Positions 33,281 through 42,411 of a stretch of 64,000 nucleotides of DNA are shown one piece after another. Under the pieces are notes generated by a model that was given only the letters and a program-made list of their open reading frames with translations, searched no databases and had not been told where the DNA came from. The translations under genes were made by a program, and so were the position numbers. How positions within the stretch are numbered: position 1 is the stretch's first letter; the number at the start of each line of letters is the position of its first letter. The stretch is from Teredinibacter purpureus (lineage in GTDB: Bacteria > Pseudomonadota > Gammaproteobacteria > Pseudomonadales > Cellvibrionaceae), in contig NZ_CP060092.1 in assembly GCF_014217335.1 (NCBI RefSeq), positions 1,009,501 to 1,073,500 of the forward strand, given 5' to 3'.

Positions 33281-34422
33281 GTCATTCAATAATAAAACCT
33301 ATAAAAGTACTTCAGCTTATTTGCCCTACTGGGTATTACGGGGCAGAACGATGGATTGTTACCTTGGCCAAAAGCTTAGATGCCACCGCGATACAGTGTG
33401 ATCTTGCGGTAACGGTAGAGCCTAATATGGAAGAGCTTAAAATAGTTGGCGAGTATCGCGCAACAGGCCAAACCGTACACGAAGTGAAAATGAATAATCG
33501 CTTTGATTTAGGCGTTATTTTACGTCTAAAAAACCTGATCCGTGAGAAAGGTTATACCCTTATCCATACTCATGGATACAAATCAGATATTTTAGGTTTG
33601 ATTGCTGGTCGGCTGGCGGGAGTTACAACTATCTCAACGCCACATGGTTTTGAAAACGCAGAAGACTGGAAACTTAGAGCCTATATTGCATTGGGCAACA
33701 AAACGCTTAAGCATTTTGACGTAGTGGCGCCACTGTCGGAAGAGCTGTGTGCCGATGTACGAGCCTTGGGCGTTAAAGAAAATGCGCTTTGTTATATTAA
33801 AAATGGTGTAGATCTAGAAGAAGCCAGTGATCAAATAGCCAGTGCCAGTAGTAATCTGCGTTTAAGAGAAAAAAAGAAAAAACGTGTGGGTTTTATTGGA
33901 CAAATGATAAGCCGAAAAAATATTTTTGATCTGTTGGATATATTCAATAGTTTGTCTGCCGAGAACCCCGAGCTAGAGTTAATATTATTGGGCGACGGGG
34001 ACGAGCGTGCAGAGTTAGAGCGTTACGCTCACACATTAGCCGCGACTAGCCAGATACAATTTTTAGGTTTTCGGGATGACCGCATAGAGTGGCTACAGAG
34101 TTTTGATTTATTTGTGATGACCTCAACACTAGAGGGTATACCGCGATGTTTGATGGAATCTATGGCGATGGGTATTCCCGTTGCAGCATACAAAATTGCA
34201 GGTATCGACCAGTTACTCTTTCATAATGAAACGGGATTGCTCGCAGAACTCGGCGATAAAGCCGCACTTGAAGATTGCTGGAAAACATTGCTCTACGATA
34301 CAGCGGTTGCAGACAGAATAGCCTCGAGCGCTAGGGATTATGTGATGAAGGAGTTTTCGGGTAATCGGATGGCCGACGACTACACCCGCCTCTACCGAAA
34401 ATTGAGTGCTGATATTACGTGA
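33277..34422 (+). CDS. Family 4 glycosyltransferase
   Basis: 381 residues with the GT-B fold. Start YYGAERWIVTLAKSLD, acceptor-side IHTHGYKSDILGLIA, and donor-side RVGFIGQMISRKNIFDLLDI then MTSTLEGIPRCLMESMAMGI with the conserved E-x7-E. Four-base overlaps on both sides show tight translational coupling. Confidence 0.9.
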   Translation: MSHSIIKPIKVLQLICPTGYYGAERWIVTLAKSLDATAIQCDLAVTVEPNMEELKIVGEYRATGQTVHEVKMNNRFDLGVILRLKNLIREKGYTLIHTHGYKSDILGLIAGRLAGVTTISTPHGFENAEDWKLRAYIALGNKTLKHFDVVAPLSEELCADVRALGVKENALCYIKNGVDLEEASDQIASASSNLRLREKKKKRVGFIGQMISRKNIFDLLDIFNSLSAENPELELILLGDGDERAELERYAHTLAATSQIQFLGFRDDRIEWLQSFDLFVMTSTLEGIPRCLMESMAMGIPVAAYKIAGIDQLLFHNETGLLAELGDKAALEDCWKTLLYDTAVADRIASSARDYVMKEFSGNRMADDYTRLYRKLSADIT

Positions 34423-35441
34423 AAATTCCCAAATCGCGTAAGCCCATACTTTTTCTTCTTTCTGTCGATACGGAAGAAGAGTTTAATTGGGATGGCGTTT
34501 TTCCCCAGCAAGACTGTTCAATTGAAAATATTCAATGCTTGCCTCGGTTTCAGGCTTTCTGCGAGCGGTTGGGTATTCGGCCGACCTACTTGGTTGACTA
34601 CCCTGTAGCAAATGACGAGACAGCCAGTAAAACCTTAAAAAATATTGTTGCGAAGAATACATCAGAAGTGGGTGCGCACTTGCATCCGTGGTGCACCCCG
34701 CCTTTAACCGTGCTTAATGGTGAACGTGAGTCTCATGTGGTTAATCTATCACCGGAACTGGTTAGCGAGAAGTTGCAACACCTTACGACGACCATTAAAC
34801 AAAACATTGGTGTAACGCCAACGGTTTTTCGCACTGGCCGATGGGGCATTAATGGCTCGGTATTGAAGGCTATTGGGAAGGCCGGCTACGTGGTGGATTC
34901 CAGTATTCTACCGTTCTATGAAAACAGCTATTTTTCGTGCAGCGACAGTATTAACACACCCTATTGGCCAGATGAAAGTAATACAGATGTAGCAGGCACG
35001 CAGCGCACTGTTTTTGAAATACCGGTTACAGCGGGGTTTAATCGTAAACCGTTTCGGTTTTGGGGGCGAGTTCATCGTCTGTTAGAGTTGTCCCCGCTTC
35101 GTCATCTTCATTTGATTGGCCTTGCATGGCAAATGAAATTATTACGGAAGATATACCTTAGTCCGGAACTGGCATCTAGCGATGATATGTTGTTGTTGAT
35201 CAACGCCGCTATTAACGATGGTCACGACGTGGTTCATATGTATTTGCACAGCTCGAGCTTGCTGGCGGGGCAGAATAGCTACGCCGAAAGTAAAGAAGAT
35301 GTCGACCATATTTATCAGCGGATTGAACAGGTTATATCGGCACTGACTGCCGAAAGAGACATTCGCTTTTGTACCTTGTCCGAGAGTGCTAGCCTGCTGC
35401 AGGCTGGTATGGCTGAACTACCCGCTACCTTACAAAAATAA
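34419..35441 (+). CDS. NodB-like polysaccharide deacetylase family protein
   Basis: 340 residues from a GTG start that overlaps the previous stop. The first catalytic motif is FLLSVDTEEEFNWD (Asp pair); the second is TSEVGAHLHPWCTPP (metal His residues); TVFRTGRWGINGSVL is the third. It has no signal peptide, so it would act in the cytoplasm on a lipid-linked intermediate, or the annotation as deacetylase covers a related hydrolase. It is one of three deacetylase-type genes in the locus. Confidence 0.8.
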   Translation: MKIPKSRKPILFLLSVDTEEEFNWDGVFPQQDCSIENIQCLPRFQAFCERLGIRPTYLVDYPVANDETASKTLKNIVAKNTSEVGAHLHPWCTPPLTVLNGERESHVVNLSPELVSEKLQHLTTTIKQNIGVTPTVFRTGRWGINGSVLKAIGKAGYVVDSSILPFYENSYFSCSDSINTPYWPDESNTDVAGTQRTVFEIPVTAGFNRKPFRFWGRVHRLLELSPLRHLHLIGLAWQMKLLRKIYLSPELASSDDMLLLINAAINDGHDVVHMYLHSSSLLAGQNSYAESKEDVDHIYQRIEQVISALTAERDIRFCTLSESASLLQAGMAELPATLQK

Positions 35442-35455
35442 AAGATTCGATAATA

Positions 35456-36049
35456 ATGCGCCTGATAATTAAAAAAAGTGTGTACGGTGTTTTTTGTATA
35501 GCCGTATTGCCCATAGCACTCGTATACCTTTTGCTCGGCGTTATATTACCGAAAGACTCGCTCGTGGCCGGTTACTCACAATTATTAAGTCTATTTCCGG
35601 GCATAACGGGCAGCTATATTCGTAAAACGGGTTTACGTGTAGCGTTAGCGCGTTGCCACTGGGAATGCCAAATAGGGTTTGGGGTTTTATTCTCTCAGCA
35701 AGACACTGAAATTCACAGTGGTGTGTATATTGGTCCTCAATCAAACATCGGCAAGTGCTCAATCGGAAAAAACTGCTTAATTGGCAGTGGTGTACATATC
35801 ATGAGTGGCCGCAAGCAGCATAATTTTACGGATACAAGCATGCCCATTAAAGATCAGGGCGGTGTGTTCGAAAAAGTGACAATAGGTGAAAATTGTTGGG
35901 TGGGAAATGCGGCACTTATTATGGCCAGCATAGGCAATAATTGTATTGTTGCTGCTGGCTCTGTTGTAACCAAACCGATTCCAGACGGCGCGATTGTAGC
36001 GGGAAACCCTGCAGTTGTGGTTAAACAGCGTGATGTGCCCTGCGATTGA
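35456..36049 (+). CDS. Hexapeptide-repeat acyltransferase
   Basis: 197 residues. One N-terminal hydrophobic helix (about 9-30), then left-handed beta-helix repeats from about 80: HSGVYIGPQSNIGKCSIGKN, CLIGSGVHIM and KVTIGENCWVGNAALIMASI, ending AAGSVVTKPIPDGAIVAGNP. This is the serine-acetyltransferase/WcaF type. It probably O-acetylates a repeat-unit sugar. Last gene of the first plus-strand run. Confidence 0.88.
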   Translation: MRLIIKKSVYGVFCIAVLPIALVYLLLGVILPKDSLVAGYSQLLSLFPGITGSYIRKTGLRVALARCHWECQIGFGVLFSQQDTEIHSGVYIGPQSNIGKCSIGKNCLIGSGVHIMSGRKQHNFTDTSMPIKDQGGVFEKVTIGENCWVGNAALIMASIGNNCIVAAGSVVTKPIPDGAIVAGNPAVVVKQRDVPCD

Positions 36050-36095
36050 TCGCGCTTAGCGGTAGTCATTAGGTTATTCGGGCTTCTCTGATGCG

Positions 36096-37310
36096 TTAGG
36101 GTTGCAGGATTTTTTCCAGTTCGGCTAGCTTCCCTTCCCAGGAAAATTCCCGCTGAACTAAAGCGACGGCGTTCTTTGCTAGTGTAGTGCTTGCGTCGGG
36201 GTTGGCTACCAACCAGTGGATATGCTGAACGAGATCGGGAATGGTATCGCCCACAAGAATATCAACTTCATGAGTACAACTTATTCCCTCGGCTGCTACA
36301 GGAGTGGCCACGGTAGGTAAGCCGGAGGCCATTGCTTGTAATACTTTATTCTGCACGCCTCGGGCAATGCGGAAAGGGGCTACAAAAATGTGTGCCATGT
36401 TGAAATATTGATGTATGTCGTCAACAAAACCGGTTATTACGATACCAGGGTATTTTTTCAGAGCCATTACTTTAGCGTTGGGGTTCATACCCGCGACATA
36501 AAATTTAGCGTCTGGATATTGTGTTCGGATGTCAGTCCACGCGTGCTCGACAAACCAACATACGGCATCGACGTTGGGTAGGTAATCCATAACGCCGGTA
36601 AATAAAAATATGGGGTCTGTTAGTGGCTTTTCTTGCGTGCCGGGTTTGAATGACTCGGTATCTAAGCCATTCGCAATGGTATGAAGCTTGCCTTCATCTT
36701 GTGTGTTTTGCAGGAACAGCTCGATTTCGTTTGGCGAAATAAAGAGCGATGCGTCGAATTGATGGTGGACTTTACGTTCGTACTCGCCGAGTAGCTTCGA
36801 CTCGCGCCAATAAATAAGATTGAGTGGAAAGCGCTTAAGATCTTGGTATTGACGCCACTTGTCAGAGTCGAGATCCATAAAATCCATAACAAGCTTAGGT
36901 GCCGATTTAGGCGCAGAGGAGCGCACAGCTTGCAGTGGCTTAGAGCGAAAAACGTATTCTGCCATGCTGGAGCTGGTGCAAATTACGGCATCGGGTAGCT
37001 GCTCTATTAGGGCTTTATCGAAGCGCTGCTGAAGTTCGCGCGTGTAAAAATTCGAAACACTGAGTGGTTTGTGTGTCACTAAGCCCACTATGTGCGATAA
37101 CGCGCTGGGTTTTTGGGCGCACTGTACACTCGCACAAAATATTTTTTTTAGTTCGAGTAGATTGGCGCGATCGTCGCTAGATTCTATTGGGCAAAATAAA
37201 TGTACAGTGTGGCCACGTTCAGCCAAATATTTAATTTGATGAAAAGTACGAATTTTCTCGCCCTTGTTGGGCGGGTACGGCACTCGATGGGCTAATACTG
37301 CAATATCCAT
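36096..37310 (-). CDS. XrtA/PEP-CTERM-type family 4 glycosyltransferase (TIGR03087-like)
   Basis: 404 residues. The start AHRVPYPPNKGEKIRTFHQI is the signature of the XrtA glycosyltransferase sometimes called Stp1. The second domain has FTGVMDYLPNVDAVCWF and AHIFVAPFRIARGVQNKVLQ AMASGLP. It is the only gene in this stretch on the minus strand, convergent with the acyltransferase gene, so it has its own promoter in the 37311-37559 gap. Confidence 0.9.
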   Translation of the reverse strand: MDIAVLAHRVPYPPNKGEKIRTFHQIKYLAERGHTVHLFCPIESSDDRANLLELKKIFCASVQCAQKPSALSHIVGLVTHKPLSVSNFYTRELQQRFDKALIEQLPDAVICTSSSMAEYVFRSKPLQAVRSSAPKSAPKLVMDFMDLDSDKWRQYQDLKRFPLNLIYWRESKLLGEYERKVHHQFDASLFISPNEIELFLQNTQDEGKLHTIANGLDTESFKPGTQEKPLTDPIFLFTGVMDYLPNVDAVCWFVEHAWTDIRTQYPDAKFYVAGMNPNAKVMALKKYPGIVITGFVDDIHQYFNMAHIFVAPFRIARGVQNKVLQAMASGLPTVATPVAAEGISCTHEVDILVGDTIPDLVQHIHWLVANPDASTTLAKNAVALVQREFSWEGKLAELEKILQP

Positions 37311-37559
37311 ACGTCACTGAATTTTAAGGAATGATATGGCTATATTGCCTTTATCGATGGAATAAGTGAAGTGTAAAATGGCAAAGTCGGTTAACCTGTT
37401 GCAGGTTCGGTTTAACCGGATAACAAAAGAAAGCTAGGCACGGTAATCGTTGTCGAATTGGTTTACAGAATTTGGGTTCATTCGCTTGGCAGAAGCAAAG
37501 GCGTTGGAATTTCACTCTAATCAAATAGGTTTTATACCAATTAGCCTTGGGGATATTAC

Positions 37560-38468
37560 ATGAAGGATCAGTCTACCGATTTAGTGAGTGTGGTTATGCC
37601 GCTCTACAACGGGGAAAAATACGTAAAACAGGCGTTGGATAGTGCTTTAGCCCAATCTTACACCAATCTCGAAATTGTGGTGATCGACGATGGCTCAACC
37701 GATAAATCGGTCGATATCGTGAAAGAGTACGGCGATAAAGTAACGTTAGTCATTCAAAAAAACAGTGGTCCCGCTAGCGCGCGCAACAATGGTGTAGAGG
37801 TCGCAAACGGTAAGTGGATCGCCTTTCTGGATTCTGATGACATCTGGCTTCCCAATAAGTTAGAAACACAATTAGCTAAAATGCACGACGTTGTGTGGAG
37901 TTATTGTGACTCCTGTTTTATGGGAGGCGCGAATGACGGTTTACGTGATAGTGAATTAAATAATAAATTCGACGGCTCAATTATAGAGCCGCTTATACGT
38001 TCCAATTTTATTGGAACATCGGGCGTAATTGTCGACCGCGAGGTATTCCGGGTTTGCGGTGGGTTTGATATGCAGCTTCGATCAATACAAGATTGGGATC
38101 TGTGGCTGCGAATTGCGGCCAATAATCCCATTAGCTACACGGATGAGCCGTTAGTGTTGTATCGAGTACATTCGGAATCAACGTCCCGCAGTGCCCGCAA
38201 AACATTGCCCAATCATATGCGTGTTATCAATAAAACATTTTCGAAGGGTGGTGCAGGCGAAAAATTACACCACCTAAAAGCGTTTGCAAAAGCAAATTCA
38301 TTTGGTATTTGTGCCCATATTGCAGAAGAGGAAGGTGATCTCGGTTTCGCGCTTGGCTGCTCATTTAAATCAGCGTGTAGCCAGCCCGCGAAGCCGTCTG
38401 CTTGGGTTATGTGTTTCAAGATGTTCGTGAAATACGGGCTTAACCTAACCGGATTAAGAAAAGCTTAA
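37560..38468 (+). CDS. Family 2 glycosyltransferase
   Basis: 302 residues. GT-A domain: VVMPLYNGEKYVKQALDSAL, VIDDGSTDKSVDIV and the metal site AFLDSDDIWLPNKL, with QDWDLWLRIA as acceptor-side motif. No membrane helix. Starts the second plus-strand run. Confidence 0.92.
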   Translation: MKDQSTDLVSVVMPLYNGEKYVKQALDSALAQSYTNLEIVVIDDGSTDKSVDIVKEYGDKVTLVIQKNSGPASARNNGVEVANGKWIAFLDSDDIWLPNKLETQLAKMHDVVWSYCDSCFMGGANDGLRDSELNNKFDGSIIEPLIRSNFIGTSGVIVDREVFRVCGGFDMQLRSIQDWDLWLRIAANNPISYTDEPLVLYRVHSESTSRSARKTLPNHMRVINKTFSKGGAGEKLHHLKAFAKANSFGICAHIAEEEGDLGFALGCSFKSACSQPAKPSAWVMCFKMFVKYGLNLTGLRKA

Positions 38469-38513
38469 TAATGATTAACGTATTCAATCAGGTTTTAACC
38501 GACGGAAGCGCGC

Positions 38514-39983
38514 ATGAGTAAAGTAAAACGAGCCGTCTATATGTCGGTCGTGGGACAATATTCGTTACAAATTATTAATTTTGTAACGGTTGCAGTGCTT
38601 GCTCGCCTGTTATCGCCAGACGAAGTAGGGCTTTTTTCTGTCGCAACCTCCATTGCCTTTATTGCGATAGAAATGCGTTCTTTTGGTGTGGCTGAATTCC
38701 TTGTTCGAGAAAAAGAAATTGACGAAGGCAAGATAAAATCCGTACTAGGCGTTATGGTTATAATGTCGTGGGGGCTGGGGTTTATCTTGCTTGCCTGCTC
38801 TTTTTGGATTGCAGAGTTTTACAAGGTCGACGATCTTAAATACGTACTGTGGATAATTACCATTCCGTTTTTCTTTGCGCCCCATTCAGCGGTACCTGCA
38901 GCATTGTTGTCGAGAGAAATGAATTTTGATGCGATGTTAGCGATTAACTTAGCGGGTTGCGTTTCTAGAAGTAGTATTTCCATTGGTTTGGTTTTATTGG
39001 GCTACAGCTATTACGGGTTGGCCTACGGTACCTTGGCTGGCGTTATCACAGAGTTTTTGGCGATTACGTATTATCGGCCTAGCAGTATGCCTTGGCTTCC
39101 CACGTTTAAAAATATTAGCCATATTTTTCGTGTAGGCCTGCAAATAAGTGTGGCCAAATTTCTAAATAGTTCCGCACAGAATGCGAGCGACCTTTTACTT
39201 GGGCGTATTGCCAGCATGCACGCAGTCGGTATGTATTCGCGTGGTCTTGGGTTAATTCTATTTCTACAGAGCTTATTGGTGAAAGCGGTTGGGCCTGTTG
39301 CATTGCCGCATCTCTCGGAAGTGCAGCGTAACGGTGGCTGCGTAAAAGAAGCCTATCTAAATTCAGTAGTGCTTATTGGCGCCCTGTCCATTCCTATTTT
39401 TGCCGTTGTCCATTTGTCCGCAGACGTAATGATAAATGCGTTGTTTGGTGACCAATGGGGTATGGCTGTCGATATTGCTTCCGTATTATCGCTATGGGCC
39501 ATACTTCAGACTATCCATTGCTTTTCTGGGCCGGTGTTGTTGACGTTACATAAAGAAAAACTATTCCTAATAAAGGAAGCGATTTCCATCGTAGCGAAAA
39601 TTATTTTAATTATCGTGGCGATCCCCTACGGGTTAACGTACGTAGCGTGGGGCTTCGTTGTTTCGGCCGTTATCGATTATTTCGTTGTATCGATTATGTT
39701 GAAACGCATATTGGCGTTGTCACTTACCGAAGTGTTGAGGGCTAATATGTCTAATTTTCTTGTCGCTGCGATTTGTTGGCTATTGCTAAAAGGGATGATG
39801 TTTGTCGGAGTATTCGAAGGGCACGGAGCTTGGGCGTCGGTTGGCATTATTGGGTTGGTCATGGTGCCGGTGTGGCTCTTGACGATCAAACTTACAGGTA
39901 ACGCTGCATGGCCCCATGTTGCGGCTATTCTTGAGCGCATTTATCAATCCGGTAGCGAAAGGTTTAAACGATCGGCGGGTTAA
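38514..39983 (+). CDS. Polysaccharide flippase (Wzx/WzxC type)
   Basis: 489 residues with about 14 hydrophobic segments. The N-terminus (VVGQYSLQIINFVTVAVLAR, LLSPDEVGLFSVA) and the later FLNSSAQNASDLLLGRIASM are typical of the MATE-like oligosaccharide flippase family. It would move lipid-linked repeat units across the inner membrane, which makes this a Wzx/Wzy-dependent pathway. Confidence 0.92.
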   Translation: MSKVKRAVYMSVVGQYSLQIINFVTVAVLARLLSPDEVGLFSVATSIAFIAIEMRSFGVAEFLVREKEIDEGKIKSVLGVMVIMSWGLGFILLACSFWIAEFYKVDDLKYVLWIITIPFFFAPHSAVPAALLSREMNFDAMLAINLAGCVSRSSISIGLVLLGYSYYGLAYGTLAGVITEFLAITYYRPSSMPWLPTFKNISHIFRVGLQISVAKFLNSSAQNASDLLLGRIASMHAVGMYSRGLGLILFLQSLLVKAVGPVALPHLSEVQRNGGCVKEAYLNSVVLIGALSIPIFAVVHLSADVMINALFGDQWGMAVDIASVLSLWAILQTIHCFSGPVLLTLHKEKLFLIKEAISIVAKIILIIVAIPYGLTYVAWGFVVSAVIDYFVVSIMLKRILALSLTEVLRANMSNFLVAAICWLLLKGMMFVGVFEGHGAWASVGIIGLVMVPVWLLTIKLTGNAAWPHVAAILERIYQSGSERFKRSAG

Positions 39984-40346
39984 TTGCAAACATGTGTTTG
40001 AAATGGGAGGGTTAGCGTGCAAGGTTTCGGTAACTACCCTACGTGTCAAATAACTCGACGATTACCGCGGGAGAATGAGTGAGTGATTTAATCGCGCAGA
40101 AATATCCAGAGGGTACAAGAAAAAAGTATGGTTGTAGTTCACATTAAGCGTCGTTACAATCTTCTTTGATTTGGCCTTCAGAGTACTTGATTGGCGGTTT
40201 AGCTAGCGTTTGCGTAGTAGCTTGCGGTTATCAATACTCATGGTTGGGGCTTTGATTGAGAGCTTAAGTGAGCGGACGCATAAAGCGTTTTGTCGCCTAT
40301 TGGCCTAAATTGCGTAGGATATTAAATTTTTACCGGCGAGAATATT
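39984..40346. other. Intergenic region within the exopolysaccharide locus
   Basis: 363 bp with no gene recognised. A small stem CAAAC/GTTTG with a 4-nt loop follows the flippase stop but has no T run. The gap probably holds a promoter for the sugar-module genes; no convincing sigma-70 or sigma-54 promoter could be picked by eye. Confidence 0.4.
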
Positions 40347-41246
40347 ATGGATAACAACTCAGACACCTGCCGTATTACAATTGGAATGCCTGTCTATAAC
40401 GGTGAAGACTACTTAGCAGAAACATTGGATACTGTATTGGCGCAAACGTACAGTAAGTTTATTTTATACATTGCGGACAACGCCTCTACCGATCGCACTG
40501 AGGAAATTTGTCGAGAATACGCGCGCAAAGATTCGAGAATTGTGTATGCGCGTAACCCGAAAAATGTGGGTGCAGCGGGTAATTATGAGCGCTGTTTTAC
40601 ACCCGCAACGACCGAGTATTTTCGTTGGCAAAATGCTGACGACCCTATTGGCCCAACGCTTATAGAAGATTGTTTTAACGCGTTAGAAAACGATAGCTCT
40701 ATCGTGCTTGCCTATTGTAAGTCTCGTATTATTGATGATAAAGGTACGGTAATAAGTGACTACGAAGATAATCTTTCGTTACAGCAAGCGTCAGCATCGG
40801 AACGTTTTATATCCTGCGTTAATGTTATTCGATTACAGAATGTAATGTATGGGCTCATTCGCCGTGAGCCTTTGGCTCGTACTGCGCTGTTAGGGGCCTA
40901 CACTTCGTCAGATCTTAACTTAGTCGGTGAACTTTCTCTTTATGGGAAATTTGAAGAAATTCCTAAGCGGATGTTTAACCGTCGTGTACACCCTGAGAGC
41001 AGCAGTTGGGATATGAGCGACGCCGAAAAATTAAAAGAATTTTGGGATCCGTCTAAGCGTAAATTGATTATGCAAACTTGGCGAAGCATGTACGAATATT
41101 ATAAAGCAGTATTTAGATCGCCTGTTTCGTTCGGCGAAAAACTTAAAATTAGTAAATATTTACTTAAGCACGCTTATTGGCGCAAAACAGCAATGATCGG
41201 CGAGCTACGCGATTTAATAAAAGGCAGTCTTTTAAAGGCGTCTTAA
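40347..41246 (+). CDS. Family 2 glycosyltransferase
   Basis: 299 residues. GT-A motifs IGMPVYNGEDYLAETLDTVL, YIADNASTDRTEEI and a QNADD metal site (FRWQNADDPIG). The DXD is therefore ADD. It begins the run that holds the sugar-modification genes. Confidence 0.9.
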   Translation: MDNNSDTCRITIGMPVYNGEDYLAETLDTVLAQTYSKFILYIADNASTDRTEEICREYARKDSRIVYARNPKNVGAAGNYERCFTPATTEYFRWQNADDPIGPTLIEDCFNALENDSSIVLAYCKSRIIDDKGTVISDYEDNLSLQQASASERFISCVNVIRLQNVMYGLIRREPLARTALLGAYTSSDLNLVGELSLYGKFEEIPKRMFNRRVHPESSSWDMSDAEKLKEFWDPSKRKLIMQTWRSMYEYYKAVFRSPVSFGEKLKISKYLLKHAYWRKTAMIGELRDLIKGSLLKAS

Positions 41247-41262
41247 CCTTTTGGAGGGATGT

Positions 41263-42285
41263 ATGAAAGTTTTAGTAACCGGTCACCGGGGATTTATTGG
41301 CACAGTCATGGTTCCCATGCTGTTAAAAGAAGGGTTTGATGTTACCGGATTGGATTCTGATCTATACCGGTTTTGCACCTTTGGCGATGCTCCTTTAGAT
41401 ATTCCTACAATAGACAAAGATGTACGTAAGGTTGAAAAGGAAGATTTGAAAGGTTTTGATGCTATCGTTCACTTGGCAGCATTGTCGAATGACCCGTTAG
41501 GCAATATCAACCCAGATTTAACTTACGACATTAACTGGCGAGCTTCCGTTCGTCTTGCTGAAATGGCTAAAGAAGTCGGTGTAAAACGTTTTCTATTTGC
41601 GTCGTCGTGCAGTATGTACGGAAAAGCCGGTGAAGATATTTTAGACGAAACGGCTGAGTTTAATCCTGTAACACCTTATGCAAAATCAAAAGTGTACGTA
41701 GAGCGTGATGTATCCCCCATGGCGAGTGATAGCTTTAGCCCAGTGTTCTTGCGTAATGCAACTGCGTATGGTTTTTCACCGCGCATTCGTTTTGATTTGG
41801 TTATCAATAATTTAGTAGCGTGGGCCATGACCACGGGCCAAATTCTTATGAAAAGCGACGGTACTCCATGGCGTCCGTTGGTGCATATTGAAGATATTAG
41901 CCAGGCGGTTATTTGTTCGTTAAAAGCAGAGCGTGAAGTTATTCATAATCTTGCTGTCAACGTGGGTAGCAATACTGAAAATTATCAGATGAGTGACTTG
42001 GCTGGTTTGGTGCAAGAGACTGTACCAAATTGTGAAATTTCATTTGCAGATGGCGCAGGCCCGGATTTACGTTGCTACCGTGCAAACTTCGATAAAATTC
42101 ATACGGTTTTCCCTGAGTTCAAAACGCGCTGGACCGCCCGCATGGGTGTAGAGCAGTGCTATGAAGCCTATCAGAAATACGGTTTAGGCAAAGACGATTT
42201 TGAAGGCATTAAATACAAGCGCATTGATCACATTATGAATTTGATCGAAAGCGGCAAGCTCGACAAAGATCTCTATTGGCAGTAA
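41263..42285 (+). CDS. NAD-dependent epimerase/dehydratase (extended SDR)
   Basis: 340 residues from the ATG at 41263, which has GGAGGG directly upstream. NAD motif VLVTGHRGFIGTVMVP, then VHLAALSNDPLG, catalytic SSCSMYG and YAKSK (Tyr/Lys pair), and the substrate loop FLRNATAYGFSPRIRFDLVI. Members of this kind act on nucleotide sugars. With the cytidylyltransferase two genes downstream the substrate may be a CDP-sugar. Confidence 0.88.
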   Translation: MKVLVTGHRGFIGTVMVPMLLKEGFDVTGLDSDLYRFCTFGDAPLDIPTIDKDVRKVEKEDLKGFDAIVHLAALSNDPLGNINPDLTYDINWRASVRLAEMAKEVGVKRFLFASSCSMYGKAGEDILDETAEFNPVTPYAKSKVYVERDVSPMASDSFSPVFLRNATAYGFSPRIRFDLVINNLVAWAMTTGQILMKSDGTPWRPLVHIEDISQAVICSLKAEREVIHNLAVNVGSNTENYQMSDLAGLVQETVPNCEISFADGAGPDLRCYRANFDKIHTVFPEFKTRWTARMGVEQCYEAYQKYGLGKDDFEGIKYKRIDHIMNLIESGKLDKDLYWQ

Positions 42286-42302
42286 TTATCGCCGAATAAA
42301 TA

Positions 42303-42333
42303 CCGCCCATTGGTACGTGTTGCTAATGGGCGG
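42303..42333 (+). other. Perfect 9-bp stem between SDR and oxidoreductase genes
   Basis: CCGCCCATT, 13-nt loop, AATGGGCGG in the 126-bp gap. No T run follows, so it is not a simple terminator. It may be a processing or attenuation element in the operon transcript. Confidence 0.4.
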
Positions 42334-42411
42334 CAAGATATCAGTCGATTATGTCGATGTAACGTTACCCACTCATCAGTAATGGATTCATAACTCGACA
42401 AGGACGACCCT

